Positions 25,801 to 37,811 of a stretch of DNA of 64,000 bases are shown here, piece by piece. Location of the stretch: assembly GCA_005784505.1 (NCBI GenBank), contig VCAZ01000015.1, positions 310,001 to 374,000 on the forward strand, read 5' to 3'. Both the position numbers and the translations under genes were made by a program. The first letter of the stretch is position 1. Each line of letters opens with the position of its first letter. The notes beneath the pieces are model-generated. The model worked only from the letters and a program-made list of their open reading frames with translations, did not search any database and had not been told where the DNA came from. Source of the stretch: Bagarius yarrelli. Its lineage: Eukaryota > Chordata > Actinopteri > Siluriformes > Sisoridae.

Positions 25801-26042
25801 TAGTTTTAACAGAATCTGTCCCGACTCTTCTCGCCTGATTGATTTATACTTTGAAGCGCTTTTTCATTGAATCATTTTGAGGACATGTGACATTTTTTAA
25901 TGTGTTTATAACAGACACTCTGGCAGTGGTGGCCATGGAGCTGAACACAGTAGAGTTTTTGGACTTGTTACCAGATGATGGCACTGCTCACTTCTTCCTG
26001 CCTCATCTACTGAAATGCAGCCAGAGGCATGTCCTTACATAA
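11863..26042 (+). CDS. hps3: HPS3, BLOC-2 complex subunit
   Basis: Subunit of BLOC-2, which acts on endosome-to-melanosome and platelet dense-granule trafficking; human loss causes Hermansky-Pudlak syndrome type 3. Seventeen exons: 11863-12079, 12873-13379, 13970-14144, 14229-14311, 14404-14581, 14877-14958, 15675-15829, 18972-19080, 19734-19909, 20987-21167, 21651-21884, 22268-22453, 22528-22722, 23203-23310, 23777-23983, 24855-24945, 25915-26042. They sum to 3012 nt, 1003 residues, against about 1004 in human. Conserved stretches include the MVRVYNCHPF start, SEAHLLLRSS, LALPYYKMSGL, QLLVDFWEA, LSVHVLC and DDGTAHFFLPHLL near the end. At the human clathrin-box position the sequence is ELDFE rather than LLDFE. 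Intron 1 holds a CTCA-type repeat; introns 7, 9, 13 and 15 hold transposon remnants. Possible polyadenylation signals lie at 26603-26608 and 26618-26623. It is convergent with cp. Confidence 0.96.
12225..12780 (+). repeat. Degenerate CTCA/CCTA tandem repeat in hps3 intron 1
   Basis: About 550 bp is made of imperfect repeats of CTCAC, CTACTCACC and CACCCA, with strand-specific depletion of G. It ends about 90 bp before exon 2. It behaves like an old minisatellite with no coding potential. Confidence 0.75.
13575..13840. repeat. Probable MITE fragment in hps3 intron 2
   Basis: The segment resembles the teleost repeat that begins 'gccaaaagttttgggacacc', seen more fully at 18040-18270. The shared signs are 'ccagattt', 'actcctata' and a 'tatgggtgtg' end. 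The match is diverged, so the boundaries are approximate. Confidence 0.35.
17383..18498. mobile_element. Degenerate hAT-like DNA transposon in hps3 intron 7
   Basis: The ends are inverted repeats: cagggacagattaaggtgg at the left, and at the right the reverse complement of caggagcggattaacgt, both followed by a 'cctaggctg' block. The flanking octamers (17375-17382 ccgtcacc, 18499-18506 ttgtcaac) share five of eight bases, which fits a diverged 8-bp duplication. No transposase is recognisable. A second element lies inside at about 18035-18270. Confidence 0.5.
18035..18270. repeat. Teleost MITE ('ccaaaagttttgggacacc' family), nested
   Basis: The left end 'gccaaaagttttgggacacc' is the characteristic terminus of a very abundant fish Tc1-type miniature element. 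It lies within the hAT-like element at 17383-18498, so it inserted later. Related fragments are at about 13575-13840 and 23600-23720. Confidence 0.5.
20280..20600 (+). mobile_element. DIRS-like retrotransposon ORF1 fragment in hps3 intron 9
   Basis: Translating about 20375-20465 gives a peptide with ESPPFSPAYEEVVEIV and a KLRMNWPA motif. After a frameshift, 20480-20575 gives KKSKFNEHFLG and RFVPDIN. This succession is typical of the ORF1 protein of fish DIRS-type (tyrosine recombinase) retrotransposons. Stops and the frameshift show that it is dead. The class is from memory of protein patterns, not a search. Confidence 0.45.
22766..22886. repeat. (AT)n and (AG)n microsatellite in hps3 intron 13
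   Basis: A run of about 95 bp of AT/TA dinucleotides passes into (AG)n, and the SINE at 22891 follows directly. Copy number is likely to be polymorphic. Confidence 0.85.
22891..23060 (+). mobile_element. tRNA-derived SINE in hps3 intron 13
   Basis: A-box-like 'agctcagtagttaatgtg', B-box-like 'ggtttgattcc', 'caccaccaagtt' core and 'gagcaaggcccttaaccctc' body. Same family as the copies at 7770-7951 and 50882-51036, in the plus orientation. Confidence 0.65.
24030..24745 (+). mobile_element. Degenerate Tc1-like transposase remnant in hps3 intron 15
   Basis: The middle (about 24480-24630) translates in broken frames to FGNHGCRVLW, KEEKDYP and GTINGV pieces, typical of fish Tc1-like transposases. 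The right end carries 'gtgtcccaactttattgaa', a known terminal motif of such repeats. The 'tttgatgcctgcaacac' motif at 24166-24183 recurs inverted at about 63410-63430, so both belong to one family. Confidence 0.5.
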
Positions 26043-28261
26043 ACTGAAGGACAAACGAGGAGTGCAACAGGATATCATTATACACGCCAACACTAAACAT
26101 TAAAGCTAATATTTATTTAAGTCTAATTTATAGAATTTATTCTCAAGAACAACAGAACCTTGCTGGTTCAACATAACCTTCAAAAGTTAATTATAACATT
26201 ATAAGTGTTATAACCTCATAAACAGTACATATGCATTATAAGATTTGCCTTATGACTGGGTTAATTATGTTTCCAAATTTCCATTTAGGACTATCGACTG
26301 CGCTATAGTGCCTATGTGATGTTAAAGTTGTCTGGACTTTGGCTCAGTAAATCTGTGAATCCTTGTTTAGTCCATGTTTTGGATTAGATGCCATGCTAGT
26401 TAGGACATGCTATTTCAAATCATGACATGGATGTGAATATTTGCATTTTTATGTACTTTTATCTATTGTGTCCTGATAATTAAAATGCATTATAGCGTTT
26501 CTCTTTTTATTGACTTTTTTTCCCAATCAAATTATGCAAATTGTTAGAATATATCAAGTGTATTATATTTGTCGCTGCAAATATAGTTAGAGCTTCAAAA
26601 TGAATAAATGTATAAATAATAAACTTTCATTTATCATGTCTTTCCTCCATCTGGAATTTTTGCACCATCAGAATCACATGATTGCAAACAAGCTATTACT
26701 TTTGTTGCCAAAGTAACCAATGTGAAATACCAAAGTAATAGTTCCGTCCAAAATCGTATAGTTTTATACTATTTAGTGAGCGAGGCGAGTAGTTATGTCT
26801 GAATTGTTAGTATGCAGAAAAATGCAACGTACTCAAAAATTCCTGGATCACAGATTCGCCCTTGTTTAACATCATCCATTAAATTGACGCTGCTGTGCTG
26901 ACATAGGTCATGTGACAATATCAACATGGTGGACAGTGGCTTAGTCAGGTTAATGTATACTATCACTGTCCAAAAAGAATATTTTTTTTTATGTTTTAGA
27001 TCATTTCATTTACAGTTCGTCATTTGTCCACCTGCTTCTAAACCCATTCAAAAATTAGTAGCTACAATACAATATGTAGCATTTATTTAGTTATAGCATA
27101 TTTTAGTCCTATATATTGTCAAGCATTTAAAACTTTAATCACAGACCGCTTATTAGTCGAAATGGTTTTGATAAACCTGAAACCTTGTTTGCTTTTCTTA
27201 TGTGCTGACAGGAAAAGGTCTGAACAGGTTGAATTTAGGTTCTTTAGAGGTACCAAATTCTGATTTTCACTTAGGTCTTGTTTTTGTTTAATGACTTTGT
27301 CAGGGCAAAAAAAACCTGCCCAAATCGTACAAATAATTGCTTTACCATATCCAATGCCAGGCTCTGATGGCATCCTGCCTATGTGCAGAATAATTAAATC
27401 TTTTCTGCAAAAGAAAGACATTTCGTACACTGTTATTCTGTAAAACAGTTTACCAGTTACGTGTTCCATTAATTTTATTTGAATAAAATTAATGACTGCA
27501 CTAAACCCAATCTCAAAACAAAGAGACAAAGCCATTACATCATACATTGTAAATGTTTAATAAAGTATATAAACAGCAGCAACAGAGGAGAGCAACAATT
27601 TCTGGTAAAGGTGGACACACTTAAAACAAGAACGCTAACACAAAAATTAAAGTTGGAAAGTCTTAATCAGCCATTCAGGTTTATATACTGAGGGTATACA
27701 CTCATTTTAATCATCAGGCATTATAATCTGCAAAAAGTCCTGGGGGTTAGGAAAGGTACGCATATAGTGTATATGTGCTTAAGAGCCCGACTACACTACT
27801 GATGGTGGATGTAGTATGTCTAAATTTCATTCATACTACACATAATCATACTATATTAAACCCACTTTATTAACGGTTGTTAGGTATGTACTAACTCAAA
27901 TGTTAGTGTTCTTAAATAGTCTGTAAAGAGTCAGACGCAGTTATATGTCCTTCAGGGGTTTGTGGTGTTTGTTGCACTCTTCACACAGCTCCACATGTTA
28001 AGTTCTGTTACAATACATATCGTCCTTTTGGGCACAAACATCTTTACCGCTTATCACCCCACACCCCACACAGATTCCTGAAACACTTAAAAAACGCTTT
28101 TAAACAACAAAATAGAATGAACATGTGCTGAATTTTGTAAATTTACAATTTAATCCACAATTTACACTTGTATTACCATAAAGATTTATTCATTTGTTGT
28201 AAAAAGGTTTTGTGCTTACATTAGGAATTGAATCATAATAATGGATGTTTGTCGCCGTTCT
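26043..28261. other. Intergenic region between convergent hps3 and cp
   Basis: This holds the hps3 3' untranslated region to about 26640 and, on the minus strand, the short cp 3' region (possible signal at 28185-28190). The rest is AT-rich. A 142-codon minus-strand open frame at 27119-27547 has no family features I recognise and lies in AT-rich DNA; I do not call it a gene. Confidence 0.55.
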
Positions 28262-31200
28262 TCAGCCTTTACTTATGATTTCTGCAAACAAAACATGTTT
28301 CAATGTCATAATTATTTGATTTAAGATGCTGATGTATTAAGTCAAAGATAAAATGTGTAATAAATATTTTAATCAAATCTTAAATCCGTATGTATAAGCC
28401 ATGCTTTATGTAATCATCTCTTAGACATACCTCTTACTGTGTATGTGGTCTCCATGCCAGACAGCACATGATCAGCAACATGGCAATGCAGGAGCCAAGT
28501 GCCGGGGTACTGAGGATGCATTTTCACTGTCTGGAACGTGCCAGGGAATAAGTCGAACACATCATCTCGATGGACACCGCTCACCTTTAGTTAGAGTGGA
28601 CACTCATTATACATGCCTTCAAGTTGGTCGGAATAAAAGAATAGTTAAAAGGTTTTTTTAAATATTACGCAAATGTCTTAAAAGCTCTTTACCTTGTACT
28701 CAAAGCTGTGGCCATGGAAATGTGCCGTGTGTAAGTCTATTTCATTTCCCATTCCCATCAGGTACCAGTATACCTTATCTCCCACATTAATATTCAGCCC
28801 ATGAAGGTTGCCATAGACCAAACCATTTATACCTACAATGAATTGGTGATAGCTTAAATTAGCAGTTCTACCCTTATTATTTGGTATTTACCCAAATAAT
28901 TACATGTGAAAAACAAATGGTTGAACTGAATATTTTTCTTATTAGTTAACTTCTAAAAAAAATTGCAAGGTACATGCTGATAAAATATGCAAATAATTCA
29001 AAATATATAAAAATGAAACATCAGAAAATGTTGTTTAAGGGTGTGATGCAGGCTGATGTGAAGCAGATAAACTTAAATTCATAAACAAATTCATAAGGCT
29101 ACTTCTTTCCTTGAAAGGATTTTTTTCTATTTTCTTCCTGTTTGGACAATTCCCACTTATCAACTAATACAGCAAATATTAACTCAGAGGGTTAATAATA
29201 ATACATGCGTCCATATCTTTTTTAACTACTGATAATGCTGTATTACAGGGTTGCCTAATTCTGGCGACTCTTAATTTATAGATATTAATCAGATAGATTT
29301 TATGTGTTTTAATGATGTAATTCTGTAAAGCTGCTTTGAAACAATCCCGATTGTTAAAAGTGATATATAAATAAAGGTGACTTGACTTGACCAAACTCAA
29401 AGAGATCTTCTGCATACGTGGCATACAAGGTTTAACAGATATAACAGTTGTTACCAGCAAAACAACAAAAACCTAAAAACGACAACTTTACTAGCTCCGA
29501 ATTTTTACTATTACAAGTATATATATAAACCTGTAATTTGCCCTGCACTTAAAATCAGAAGGAAAGTGTGTTTTGTACTCACCATGCATTTTGTTGCTTT
29601 CAATAAACTCTTCATCCTCTTTTAAATTACTGGGAGGATTTTTTACATGGGTTTTTATGTTCTCATCCAAATACCAGGATTTGTTCTCATCAAACACCAT
29701 AAACAGCAAAGCAAACTCTTCAATCTCTTTCTTTAACCCTAATGACCTTAGCAGACTTTTTCGACAGATTACTAGAGGTCCAATCAGTCCACTGTACAGA
29801 TCCTGGAAGACAATTCCGAGTTTGCTGAATTATCAGCAACTAGAACATCACTTGTGATTTATTTTATATTAATGACGCACATTCAAGTGTTAAAGACTTA
29901 CCTTGTTTATATGTACAGTTGAATAGTAAGCACCAACATTGCATTCCTCCTGTTCGGGTGTTGGGCCAGCAGTCTTTGGAATATACCAGGTGTATGACTG
30001 AATTTGACCTTTAAAAATGGTTTGCAGTTATACCAAATAAAATATGTACTTGTGAAACTCAATATTTAAAAAAAACCTGGGAATATATCTCTGTACCTGG
30101 CTGTGTTGGAATGACATGGGGACTGTCCGTCTTTATTCCATGAGCATGTATTGAGTATGGCCTTTTGGCCATGTTCTTGAAAATAACTTTTACTTTTTCT
30201 CCTACATTTCCATGAATCATTGGACCTGCAGGGTTCATTTTGTACACAGTAAGACTGTCTTCTCCCCTTACTAGTAAATATGCATTGTTTTACTATAGCA
30301 TTAATGTTTACCCAAAATTCCTAGGTGTTCCATGTCAGCAGGTCTGTCCTTCGGCTTAGTAAAAGTCTCATCTGTGTACTCTCTGTAAAGCACCTTCTTG
30401 TATCTGGAGCCAATGAATTTGCCACCTTTATTAAGGAATGTGTTTCCTGGGCTGTATGAAAACAATATGACATCACTGCTATGTACTAAAATGTACTATT
30501 TATTTGATATTAATACTATTTATTCAGTAAGATTCAGCTAGAATCAAAGGAAGGGTGTACAAGACAGTGGTAAGTCCAGCTATGATGTATGGTTTAGAGA
30601 CAGTGGCACTAAGAAAGAGACAGGTGGCAGAGCTGGAAGTAGCAGAGCTGAAGATGTTGAGGTTTTCTTTGGGAGTGACGTGGTTGAACAGGATTAGGAA
30701 CGAGTTCATCAGGGGGACGGCTCATGGTAGATGTTTTGGGAAGAAAATCAGGGAATCCAGATTGAGGTGGTTTGGACATGTACAGAGGAGGGATAGCAAA
30801 TATATTGGTAGGAGGATGTTAGAAATGAAGCTACCAGGCAGAAGGCAAAGAGGAAGACCAAAGAGGAGGTATATGGATGTGATAAACGAGGGCATGAATT
30901 CAGTGGGTGTAAGTGAAGAGGATGTAGACAACAGGGTTAGGTGGAGACAGATGATTTGCTGTGGCGACCCCTAATAGGGAACAGCCGAAAGAAGAAGAAG
31001 AAGACTATTTATTCAATAAGATACTTAATTATTTAACTTTCTAATTAGAAAAAAAATTATTTCAGGACATTGATGTTTAATGTAATGATGATTAGTGCTA
31101 CAAACTATATATTAAATTTCAGTGTTTACTGAAATAACTAATGAATAATAATAATAACTAATACATTTAAACTAATAAATATAAATACCTTGGATAAATT

Positions 31201-34200
31201 TGGATAGTTGGGCAAAATGATAAATCTACAGGTCATATAAAACTAACTATGGATGTATCGAGAATGGCATGTTTATATTCACATTTAAAGCATTTTGGCT
31301 AATGCCCTTATCCAGAGCAACTTACATTTATCTTTCGTATACAACTGAGAACTTAAAGCGTTAATGCAGGGGCCCAGCAGTGGCAGCTTGTGGTGGTGGG
31401 AATCGAATCCCAATTAGCAGTCTAACATCTTACCACTGAGCTACTATAGGTTTTAGCTAGTATTGGATGTCTAGTCTATGGTATGATATTACTTAGGCAA
31501 GACGGTAAACTTTTACCAGCAGAAGTTATTTTCTAGATTTCTTATTACTTATTATGACTGATCTGATAAACATTTTTTTTCAGACCAACGACCTAAGATC
31601 CAAGATTATGTATCAATTTGAAAAACAATTATGCAAAAAGTGAATCCTGAAACATTTTAGGAACAAAATCTGCCTCAAGTTAAAGAAAATATATTTTACG
31701 TATTAATTTGAGATATTAGATAACATTATTTCTGAATTCAAGCATTTACTCAGACAGGAACATTTACCTATCTGTAAATTTAATTCGACATAAAATAATA
31801 TAATGTAACAGTGAGATCTTACCTATCCTTAAGGTTGTGAAACAATTTTTCCTCCCAGGTGCGACTGGGAGAATATTCCCAGTCCATCTCTACGGCAGCG
31901 ATGTAATATTTCTTCTGTTGGAGCATAATCTCTGACTGTCTGCTAAAGATACTACACTTTTCCACTGTGTAGTTTGTTGTTATACCTGCGTGATCATCAT
32001 CTGCAGTCCTACATGTCACCTCAAATTGTCCTGCACAGACCAGAGACCAAGACAGAAAAATGCTTAATATTAGATTTCGACAACAGGGAACTAATGTTAA
32101 ACAATGAAATTAAAATGTTATTACTGGTAATGATATCTAAGAAATACCAGATTACAGGAAAATGCTGTTATAGAAAAATAATTAACAATAGAGTAGTGTG
32201 ATGTGTATTATCATCCCAAAAATAGCCCATTCCAAAGGGTTTTAATGCCCTAATAATAACATTTGTAACAATTATTAATGTACAAAATTATATTTTAATT
32301 CAAGGTTTTTTATCATTTACATACAGTCATTTATTCACCAGTCTATATTTTCTTATCGGTAAATTGGTAAATTGCAGAACATTTTATGGAGCATTACTGA
32401 CTACCGAGCCTGGAGACTACTTCCATAAAAATCAAATGTATCTAAATGAACACACATGTTTGTAATCTATTTTAATTAAGTTTACGCAATGTAAAGCATT
32501 TAATGTCTTCATCATAAAAAAACAGTAAGCACCCATGCTGTCTGGCTCCATGATGACAGTATGTGAGACATGAGGAAATACACTGATGGTGTCTCTCCTT
32601 GTTCCTCTGTAGATAAATCTGTTGCCATTGAAGTAAATTCCATGAATGTCTCCCTCTGATCCTAATCCCGAAAGATGCCAAGAAACCTTGTCTCCTTTGC
32701 ACATAGTCAGACCCACCAGATTTCCATACATGTATCCATTGAATGCTGCAAAAATAAAACGTTTACTTTAAAAAGTTCGAACTTTTCCAGCAATCCATGT
32801 AAGGTTAGTGATTAATTATTTTCAAGGACTTACACTGCATTTTATTAGACAACTGAAAATCTTCATCATCTTTTTTCACAGACTTAGGTTGTTTTGCAAA
32901 TTTGTTGATGTTCTCATCTAAGTACCAGCTCAGGTTTTCGTCAAAAATCGTAGAAAGCAGGTGAAATTCTTTGTTCACATTTTTCTGTAGTGTGACCAGC
33001 ATAAAACAGTTAAAAGTCCAAATGTAAGCAAGTGCATTATGTAACTCTTTTAATCAGACAAGTACTTTGTACTCACTTGTTTGCCTGCTTTCAGAGTTTT
33101 TGGTTTACAGATTAGAAGAGGTCCAACCAGGCCAGAGTTGGTGTCTCGGATCGGGTCCACTGCAGAGTAGTACAAGTAACTGATGCAGTCAGGATCATTT
33201 TCAGTCGGTCCTCCATTCTTTGGTATCACCCACTCATAATTATAGGTAGTGCCCGGTTTGACCTGAGCAGCAGGAAGAGGTTCAACAATTCCTGAAAATG
33301 CAAAGTGAACAAACAAACAAACAAATAAATAAATGGCTTCCGTTCAATGCTAGTATACACTCACAATATACAGTCTAATCTTAATCACGCAGATATCAGT
33401 CAAGAGATTTAGTTATTGTTCCCTACAAACATCACTATATGGTGATCTTTGTGACTTGCGATCAGCAGCAGAAGAACACATCACGCTTTATTCCTGTTTG
33501 CCAAAAAATGGAACCTAGTAGCTGTCTTGGGCACATGCTTTCCTAATGTTAAATAACCTAAAAAAAGCCTAGGTTATGTTTACCTTTTCCAGGTTTACAT
33601 TTACAGCATTTGGCGGACACCCTTATCCAAAGTGACTTAAATTAAAACTGTGGCAACTTGGTGGTAGTGGAAATCAAACCCCAGTTATCCAATTATCAGT
33701 CCAACACCTTAACCACTGCAATAGCACTTCCTGTTTTGAGAAATCTGTGCCAATGATAATCTCAAATTCATGTTCGTAGCTGAAGAAGTGAAATCTATTG
33801 TTATATTTTGTTATTTTAGTCCAAGTTCCTTAAAGTTTGATGTAAGGAAGATTTATTTGCATTGCTATATTCTTCCTGGTAAATTCTCTTTTCCTTTTTT
33901 TTATTATCATTGTGTTTGTTTTTACACCAGTTTTTGTACACTCTTGAGAATCTTGTGTGTAAAAATCCTAGAAATACTAATATCCAGGCCATAATAATAA
34001 GTCACAGTGATAACACTTTTTTTTATTCTGATGTTTAATATTAACGGAAGCTCTTTGTGCTGCTGCCACATGATTGGCTGAGATAAGTGCTGATTAGATT
34101 AGATTTGCCTAAATAGTGCATATTATTAATATATATTTAATATTGATTCAATTGTAAAATATTGCTTAAAGTGGATAAAGTTAACTTGTGAATGCATGTA

Positions 34201-37200
34201 CAAGCTAATTTACACTTCAAAATAGACTTTAGCTTTTGATTTATTTAAGCCTTTTTTCTTTTTTAAATAACAGGTTAAATATTTTAGTCCCTTTTACAGC
34301 ACATGTACTTACTTGCTTCTTTCTTTAGTTCCCTAAGCTTCTTCGCAGTATATGATTCTGCAAAACAGAAGGCAATAAAAAGTTATTGCAAAAGTGGTTC
34401 AAGTTAAAGTTGCTCAATGATTATTTTTAAAAGTTATTTTTTCAGAACCTTCCAGAACGTTGTGGTAAAGTGTGCCATCATGTTCAATGTTGTACTGTAC
34501 TCCATGGGGCTGAATGCTGTATGGTCGGCTTGCTTTATTCTTAAAAGTGACCTTTATGGTGTCTTCCTCTTCTGCCCTGATGACGGGACCTACAAGAGAA
34601 ATCAGATTTTTTTTTTATGTTGGTCACAAATAAGTGTTTAATTTCTCACACGATGTTTAGTGTATTTTTGTATTTAAAGGAAATTTTTTTTTGTCAGATA
34701 AAGGTTTCCCTGTAATGGTTTACAGAAAAGTTTATTCTGAATGGCATGAAATTCTATGCTAGCAGGTAATCAGAATCATCTATTAACTACATTAGTTTTT
34801 GTTTATATGTGAAAAAAGCACACCAGACTCATCTTGTACCTTAACAGATGTTTTTAGGTAAGGACACACCTGTACAATTTGTACTTTTGGGCTAAACTAT
34901 TTACAGCAGTCCAATATGCTTAGACTATGCTAACAATTAATAAAAGAAAAATGCATTAATTACAGATGCCTGTCTTTCCTTAGTAGTTCATCAATAAGCA
35001 CTGCTAAATTAATGGAAAATCAGGTAATATATTAATGAAATAATTAATAAAATATGCAGACTTAATAAAATATGCAAAGACTGCTTATATTTATTTTTTC
35101 CCCTGCCATATTCACAATTCCTGTTAAAACCTATACAGTTTAGTCTATTTATCAATCAAGAAATACCCAGAATGCCGAGGTGTTGCTCTTCAGGTTTTCT
35201 CTCTTTGCGCTTGGTAAAGGTCTCGTCTGTGTATTCCACATACCGAACCTTCTTGTATTTCCCTCCAATGCGATCATTACGGTTGTCAAAGAAAACACCA
35301 GCCATTCTGTAAAAAGAGTGAGAAGAATTTTTAGTAAGTGGTAAAGAACTTTTTTAGTTCAAGAGGTGAGAGAATTTCGTTGTAGGCGTCTTTACCTGTC
35401 ATCCTGTAGCTTAATGCCAGTGTATTGGTTGATCTGTGTAGGTCCATAGTCCCAGATTTCCTCCTCAGCTGCAATGTAGTACTGTCTGACTTCACCAAAT
35501 GGTCTGGGCTTATGCACAGCCGGAAAACATTTCTTGATTTCAAAAAACGCTTGCATGCCCGCTAAAGCATGCAAAATATGTGCATTAAACTATGTGCACC
35601 TAAAGCATGTAGTAACTAAGAAGTGTAACTTATAGCCAGTGGTGGGACGCCTGGGCCAGCAATGCCTTCTCGGCTGGCCTAAAATCACTGACCTACATTT
35701 ACAACCTAAATTCTAGTATTTGTTTTATAAAATTGTATTAATTTATTCCTTACAGTCTATTCTCTTAATTTTGTCGTGTTTCTTTTGCCGCACTGCTTTC
35801 AGCACGTGTATATGGATGTTCAGTTTTTTTTTTGTTCAGTCAGATTTCAGCCTCTATGTGCTACCTTTTCAATTTTATCCGCTTAGGGCCTTCAGAATCA
35901 CTAGTGCTGGCCGATAAAACTTAAAATGCTGTATATTATCAATAGGACTGTTTTTTAAACCAATAACTAGCTAGCTTGTCTCAGCCCAGGAAAGAGTTTG
36001 ATTGCCACTTTAAGTCTTCACGGAAGGCCCAGGGCCAAATGCACTGCCCACCACTGCTTATAGCATATATATAAAGCTTCAACATGTCGGTAATGTAAAG
36101 ACTTGTTTAGGTAACAAGGTTTTTACAATATATTAATAAAGCACACAAATAAAAATCATGAATTCATATCATACCCTCCAGGTGGTCATTAACCTGGCAG
36201 CTTAACAGCCACTGTCCAGGGTTGTCTGCCTCCATTTCTACACTGACAAATGTAGCTGGAAAAAGGCTAACAGTGTCTGTGCGGTGCTGCTTGTCCCTTA
36301 AGATCTGACCATGGAAGAATGCAGAGTGGATGTCCACCTCGTTGCCAATCCCAAACAGGTGCCATTGAATCTTATTTCCAACGCACATGCTCAGGCCAGG
36401 CAGGTTGCCGAAGACATAGCCATTAATAGCTGCAAAATGTTATGAAACTATTAGTAAGACAATCTCTAAAAGAAAGTTTTTAATGAGACATGTGACAACT
36501 CTGAACTCTACAATATTCTGCTCACAGTGCATTTTGTTGCTTTCCTGAAAGTCCTCATCATCCTTGTCAACTTTGGTAGGTGTTTTGCAAAACATTTTGA
36601 TGTTGTCATCCAGGTACCAACTGAGGTTCTCATCAGAAACACTAAACATGAGGGTGTACTGGTAGTCTGCTGATTTGTCACCATGTATGTCCAGAGTACC
36701 TAAAGGGTTATACATCAGATCACACATAGGCAATTTGTCATTTATTCACTGGATCCATACTGATCAAAATGAGTAAACCCACCCAAGCACAGCGTAGTTC
36801 TGCGTTAAAAAATATATAATATTATATTGTATTGTATTAAAGTTTATATAGTGCATACATAGATCAACAAACCTTTTTTACAGATAATCAGTGGTCCAAT
36901 GAGTCCTGAGGCGCTGTCTTTTGGGGCATTGACATGAGAGTGGTAAACTCGGGTCAGGCAGTTCATGTCGTCTTTTCCTGGAGCGTGAGAGGAAGACACT
37001 GTCCACATATAGTTATACATATTTCCAGGAGGCACAGCATCATCAAGGGTCTCATCTTTATGTGTCATGTCAGGATACCATGCGCCTGAAATAAAAAAAC
37101 ACATATATAAAGCAGATAAATTAATCAGGATATGACATACTGTAATAAACCTATTTGATTGGGATAATTGATCCTAATATGCATTTGGTATGTATATCTA

Positions 37201-37811
37201 TGATGTGTTTATACCTTCATGGGATTTGTTGTAAGCAATTCCATGTGGATGGATAGAGTATGTACGGGAGGCCATGTTCTTTAAATGCACAACCACAATA
37301 TCATCCTCTTCTGCACTGATGATAGGCCCGACAAAGCCCAACCATTTGGGTTTATCTATCTCCTGCCTGAACGAGAGATCTGTATACTGGAGGTACACTG
37401 CCTTTTTATACACACGGCCAATCCTAAGATCACCATTTTCCAAAAATGTCCTTGCATGTCTGAAATATAGTCATTCAAAAGTTACAACTGTTTCAATATA
37501 TGCGTCTCACAGTTAGTAGTAATGTTTACACATTATATACTGTTATATGTATAACAAAATACATAAAATTATTTTATGTTTACTGCTTCTGTTCTAGCTT
37601 GAACAAAATCCCATTGAAGCAACTGTAAACCATCTGAAGTAAAAAATACTCACTCATCTTCCTTTAGTGTGTTGTTTTGAATCTGATTTTTCCCAGTAGG
37701 TGCGTAATCCCACTCAATTTCCTTGATACCTATGAAATATTCCCTTACTACACATGACACAGTTCCAACACAACACAAAATCCCAATCAGCTTCCACGGC
37801 AAACTCCCCAT
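28262..37811 (-). CDS. cp: Ceruloplasmin, multicopper ferroxidase
   Basis: Secreted plasma multicopper oxidase that oxidises Fe2+ to Fe3+ for transferrin. Exons in coding order: 37811-37654, 37459-37215, 37085-36873, 36699-36526, 36429-36175, 35561-35396, 35306-35167, 34589-34449, 34357-34313, 33291-33077, 32984-32834, 32745-32533, 32030-31823, 30451-30312, 30225-30097, 30008-29902, 29802-29583, 28832-28693, 28584-28431, 28281-28262. They total 3234 nt, 1077 residues (human 1065). The Met at 37811 opens a signal peptide; an upstream in-frame Met at 37895 does not. There are six cupredoxin domains. Trinuclear copper histidines are intact: HPHG, YHSHV, HFHGH, HCHVADH. Type-1 ligands are complete in domain 6 (C1054, H1059, M1064) and domain 2 (C341, H346, M351) but altered in domain 4 (C712, then D717 and I722). 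Exon 9 (45 nt) is an unusual charged insert after a weak donor. A LINE lies in intron 13. A TTTAAAA at 37861-37867 may act as TATA. Confidence 0.96.
30534..31003 (+). mobile_element. 5'-truncated LINE insertion in cp intron 13
   Basis: A 470-bp insertion is flanked by a 19-bp direct repeat with one mismatch (30515-30533 and 31004-31022), a target-site duplication. Inside, 30555-30974 is open for 139 codons and reads as the C-terminal end of a non-LTR reverse transcriptase: YGLETVAL, MLRFSLGVT, RLRWFGHVQRRD, RGRPKRR, VRWRQMICCGDP. It ends in a 'gaagaagaagaag' tail. It is opposite to cp. The clade is not certain. The clean duplication and open frame indicate a fairly recent insertion. Confidence 0.85.
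31278..31445 (-). mobile_element. tRNA-derived SINE in cp intron 13
   Basis: Reverse orientation copy: 'cccttatccagagcaactta' near the left, 'ggggcccagcagtgg' core, 'gggaatcgaatccc' B-box complement, and a 'ccactgagcta' A-box complement. It lies 255 bp from the LINE insertion. Confidence 0.65.
33592..33730 (-). mobile_element. tRNA-derived SINE in cp intron 9
   Basis: Reverse orientation copy with 'tttacagcatttggcggaca', 'ggaaatcaaacccc' and 'aacaccttaaccactgca'. Same family as at 7770-7951. Confidence 0.6.

Noticed and set aside
27119..27547. 142-codon minus-strand open frame between hps3 and cp
   Set aside because: No recognisable domain, lies in AT-rich DNA, and has no splice, promoter or polyadenylation context that supports it.
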